DNA of 36,665 nt, from assembly GCA_937922815.1 (NCBI GenBank), contig CALAJP010000289.1, forward strand, positions 1 through 36,665, given 5' to 3'. Source of the stretch: an uncultured Saprospiraceae bacterium (GTDB taxonomy: Bacteria > Bacteroidota > Bacteroidia > Chitinophagales > Saprospiraceae). Below the pieces are notes generated by a model. The model was not told where the DNA came from. It ran no database searches and saw only the letters and a program-made list of their open reading frames with translations. Shown in pieces: positions 35,305 through 36,665 of this stretch (position 1 is its first letter; every line of letters begins with the position of its first letter). A program made the position numbers and the translations under genes.

Positions 35305-36639
35305 CTACTGTGTCAATTCCTCCTGTAATTCTTCCAACGACTTCCCTTTTGTTTCAGGCATTACAAACAATACCCAAAGCAATTGGAAAGTCATAAATAC
35401 GCCAAAAAAGATAAATATAGGATAAGGGTTTTCTTTGAATATTCCATACGAAGAATCTAAGAAAATAGGCGTAATTGCCGTTATGATAGCCGCAAAAACC
35501 CAATGCGTTCCCGAACCGAATGATTGTCCGTTGGCACGAATAGAAGTTGGAAATATTTCAGATATAAACACCCAAATAACGGCTCCTTGTCCAATGGCAT
35601 GCGACGCAATAAACAAACAAATAAAGCTTAATAAAGAAATACTATTAGCGTCGGAATAGAAACAATAAGCTACCGCAAAAAGACTGACAATATAACCAAT
35701 AGAACCAAAAACCAATAACGTTTTTCTACCCAATTTATCAACTAATGACATTCCTAATATAGTAAAAACCAAATTTACTAACCCTATTGAAATAGAACTA
35801 CCCAAAGACTCTTTGCCTGCCAAACCTGCCTGTTCTAAAATTTCTGGTGCATAATAAAGGATAAAATTAATTCCTGATAGTTGATTGAAAAATGCAATCG
35901 CAAAAGCTAACTTTAAGGGTGTAGAAAACTTAACAGAAAATAATTTTTCTTTAACGCCTTCAGTCACTGACTGTTTAATCTCAGAAAGTGATTCTTCGAT
36001 ATTTTTTATCCCCAAACGTTCCAGTACCGACCGGGCTCCATTTACATCATTTTTATACAACAATAACCATCGAGGACTATTCGGAACTCCCAATACCAAA
36101 ATACTATAAATAATTGCAGGAATCGCTTCAACACCAAGCATAACTCTCCAATCATTATCCCCTCCTACTCCTACCAGAAGGTAATTACTGATAAAAGCGA
36201 TAAATATTCCCAACACAATCATAAATTGATAGCGAGCTACTATTCTACCTCTATTTTCTTTCGTCGATACTTCTGATAAATATGTTGGAACTGTTACACT
36301 AGAAGCACCGACCCCTACTCCTCCTATGAATCTAAAAAACGAAAACATGTATGGATCAAAAGCTATGGCTGAACCAATCGCAGAAATGGTATATAGTACC
36401 CCTATCCAAAACAAGGTTTTCTTTCTACCTAATTTGTCCGTAGGAATACCGCCAAACATAGCTCCAATCACGGTTCCCCACAACGCCATTGACATTATAA
36501 ACCAACCATGAAAAGCAGGGCTAGTCCCCCAAAGTTCTTTGATAGGCAAGTTAGCTCCTGAAATGACAACGGTATCAAAACCGAAAAGAAACCCAGCCAA
36601 TGCTACGGTGAGTGTCCAAATAGAGTTTTTGTTTTTCAT
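35305..36639 (-). CDS. Sugar-porter family MFS transporter
   Basis: A 444-residue 12-segment permease of the MFS sugar-porter family. Signatures: DKLGRKKT after segment 2, RFIGGVGVGASSVTVPTYLSE at segment 4/5, VPNSPRWLL before the central loop, NQLSGINFILYYAPEI at segment 7, DKLGRKTL after segment 8 and the terminal PETKGKSLEE. These are sugar:proton symporters such as XylE; the substrate is a hexose or pentose that cannot be specified. No sugar kinase or glycoside hydrolase is beside it in the window, and the upstream end of the window hides any operon partner. Confidence 0.93.
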   Translation of the reverse strand: MKNKNSIWTLTVALAGFLFGFDTVVISGANLPIKELWGTSPAFHGWFIMSMALWGTVIGAMFGGIPTDKLGRKKTLFWIGVLYTISAIGSAIAFDPYMFSFFRFIGGVGVGASSVTVPTYLSEVSTKENRGRIVARYQFMIVLGIFIAFISNYLLVGVGGDNDWRVMLGVEAIPAIIYSILVLGVPNSPRWLLLYKNDVNGARSVLERLGIKNIEESLSEIKQSVTEGVKEKLFSVKFSTPLKLAFAIAFFNQLSGINFILYYAPEILEQAGLAGKESLGSSISIGLVNLVFTILGMSLVDKLGRKTLLVFGSIGYIVSLFAVAYCFYSDANSISLLSFICLFIASHAIGQGAVIWVFISEIFPTSIRANGQSFGSGTHWVFAAIITAITPIFLDSSYGIFKENPYPIFIFFGVFMTFQLLWVLFVMPETKGKSLEELQEELTQ

Positions 36640-36665
36640 AGTGATGTTTAAGTTTTAATTATACT

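Overview
The window is low-GC DNA from a member of the Bacteroidota, most likely a marine, gliding relative of the Flavobacteriia. The evidence is a SusC/SusD pair, a type IX secretion (type B) sorting domain on a giant surface protein, PKD-domain lipoproteins, TAnnTTTG-type -7 promoter boxes and no obvious Shine-Dalgarno use. Genus and species cannot be read from the sequence. I saw no rRNA, tRNA, CRISPR array, insertion sequence or prophage.

Region 1 (1-3346, minus strand) is a compact four-gene unit in transcription order: SAM-dependent methyltransferase, PAP2-family phosphatase, DASH-type cryptochrome/photolyase, and a pentapeptide-repeat protein that runs off the window edge.

Region 2 (3566-24831, all minus strand) is a complete alginate utilization locus. 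The block at the promoter-distal end of the window (24831 down to 15316) encodes two PL6 alginate lyases, 2-keto-3-deoxygluconate kinase, a PL7 lyase, a PL17 oligoalginate lyase and the KdgF cupin. The second block (15006 down to 7517) encodes SusC, SusD, a PKD/CBM-like surface glycan-binding lipoprotein and a second PL7 lyase. The third block (7443 down to 3566) encodes a FadR-type GntR regulator, a hexuronate-type MFS transporter, an SDR reductase (DEH to KDG) and KDPG aldolase. Together they cut alginate at the surface and in the periplasm, import it, convert unsaturated uronate to DEH, reduce it to KDG, phosphorylate it and split it to pyruvate and glyceraldehyde 3-phosphate.

The three blocks share a regulatory design. 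Each has a palindrome TGGTTAACCA placed 11-12 bases downstream of a TATATT-type -7 box. At the two structural operons (SusC and PL6) a second, degenerate copy lies exactly 13 bp further toward the gene; the regulator's own promoter has only one copy. The palindrome resembles the known ExuR/UxuR operator, so the GntR protein encoded here is the natural candidate repressor.

Region 3 (24893-25403) lies upstream of the locus and holds a 16-bp palindrome and a previously hidden remnant of an endonuclease/exonuclease/phosphatase gene that has lost its middle and shifted frame. Region 4 (25477-31397, plus strand) encodes an M23 peptidase lipoprotein and a 1675-residue T9SS-exported SprB-like surface protein. 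Region 5 (31782-36639) holds a TIGR01777 epimerase-like protein, a small HAD-type protein convergent with it by a 4-base overlap, a small lipoprotein, a possible 37-residue membrane peptide, an outer-membrane beta-barrel protein and a sugar-porter MFS transporter, the last two separated by a perfect bidirectional terminator.
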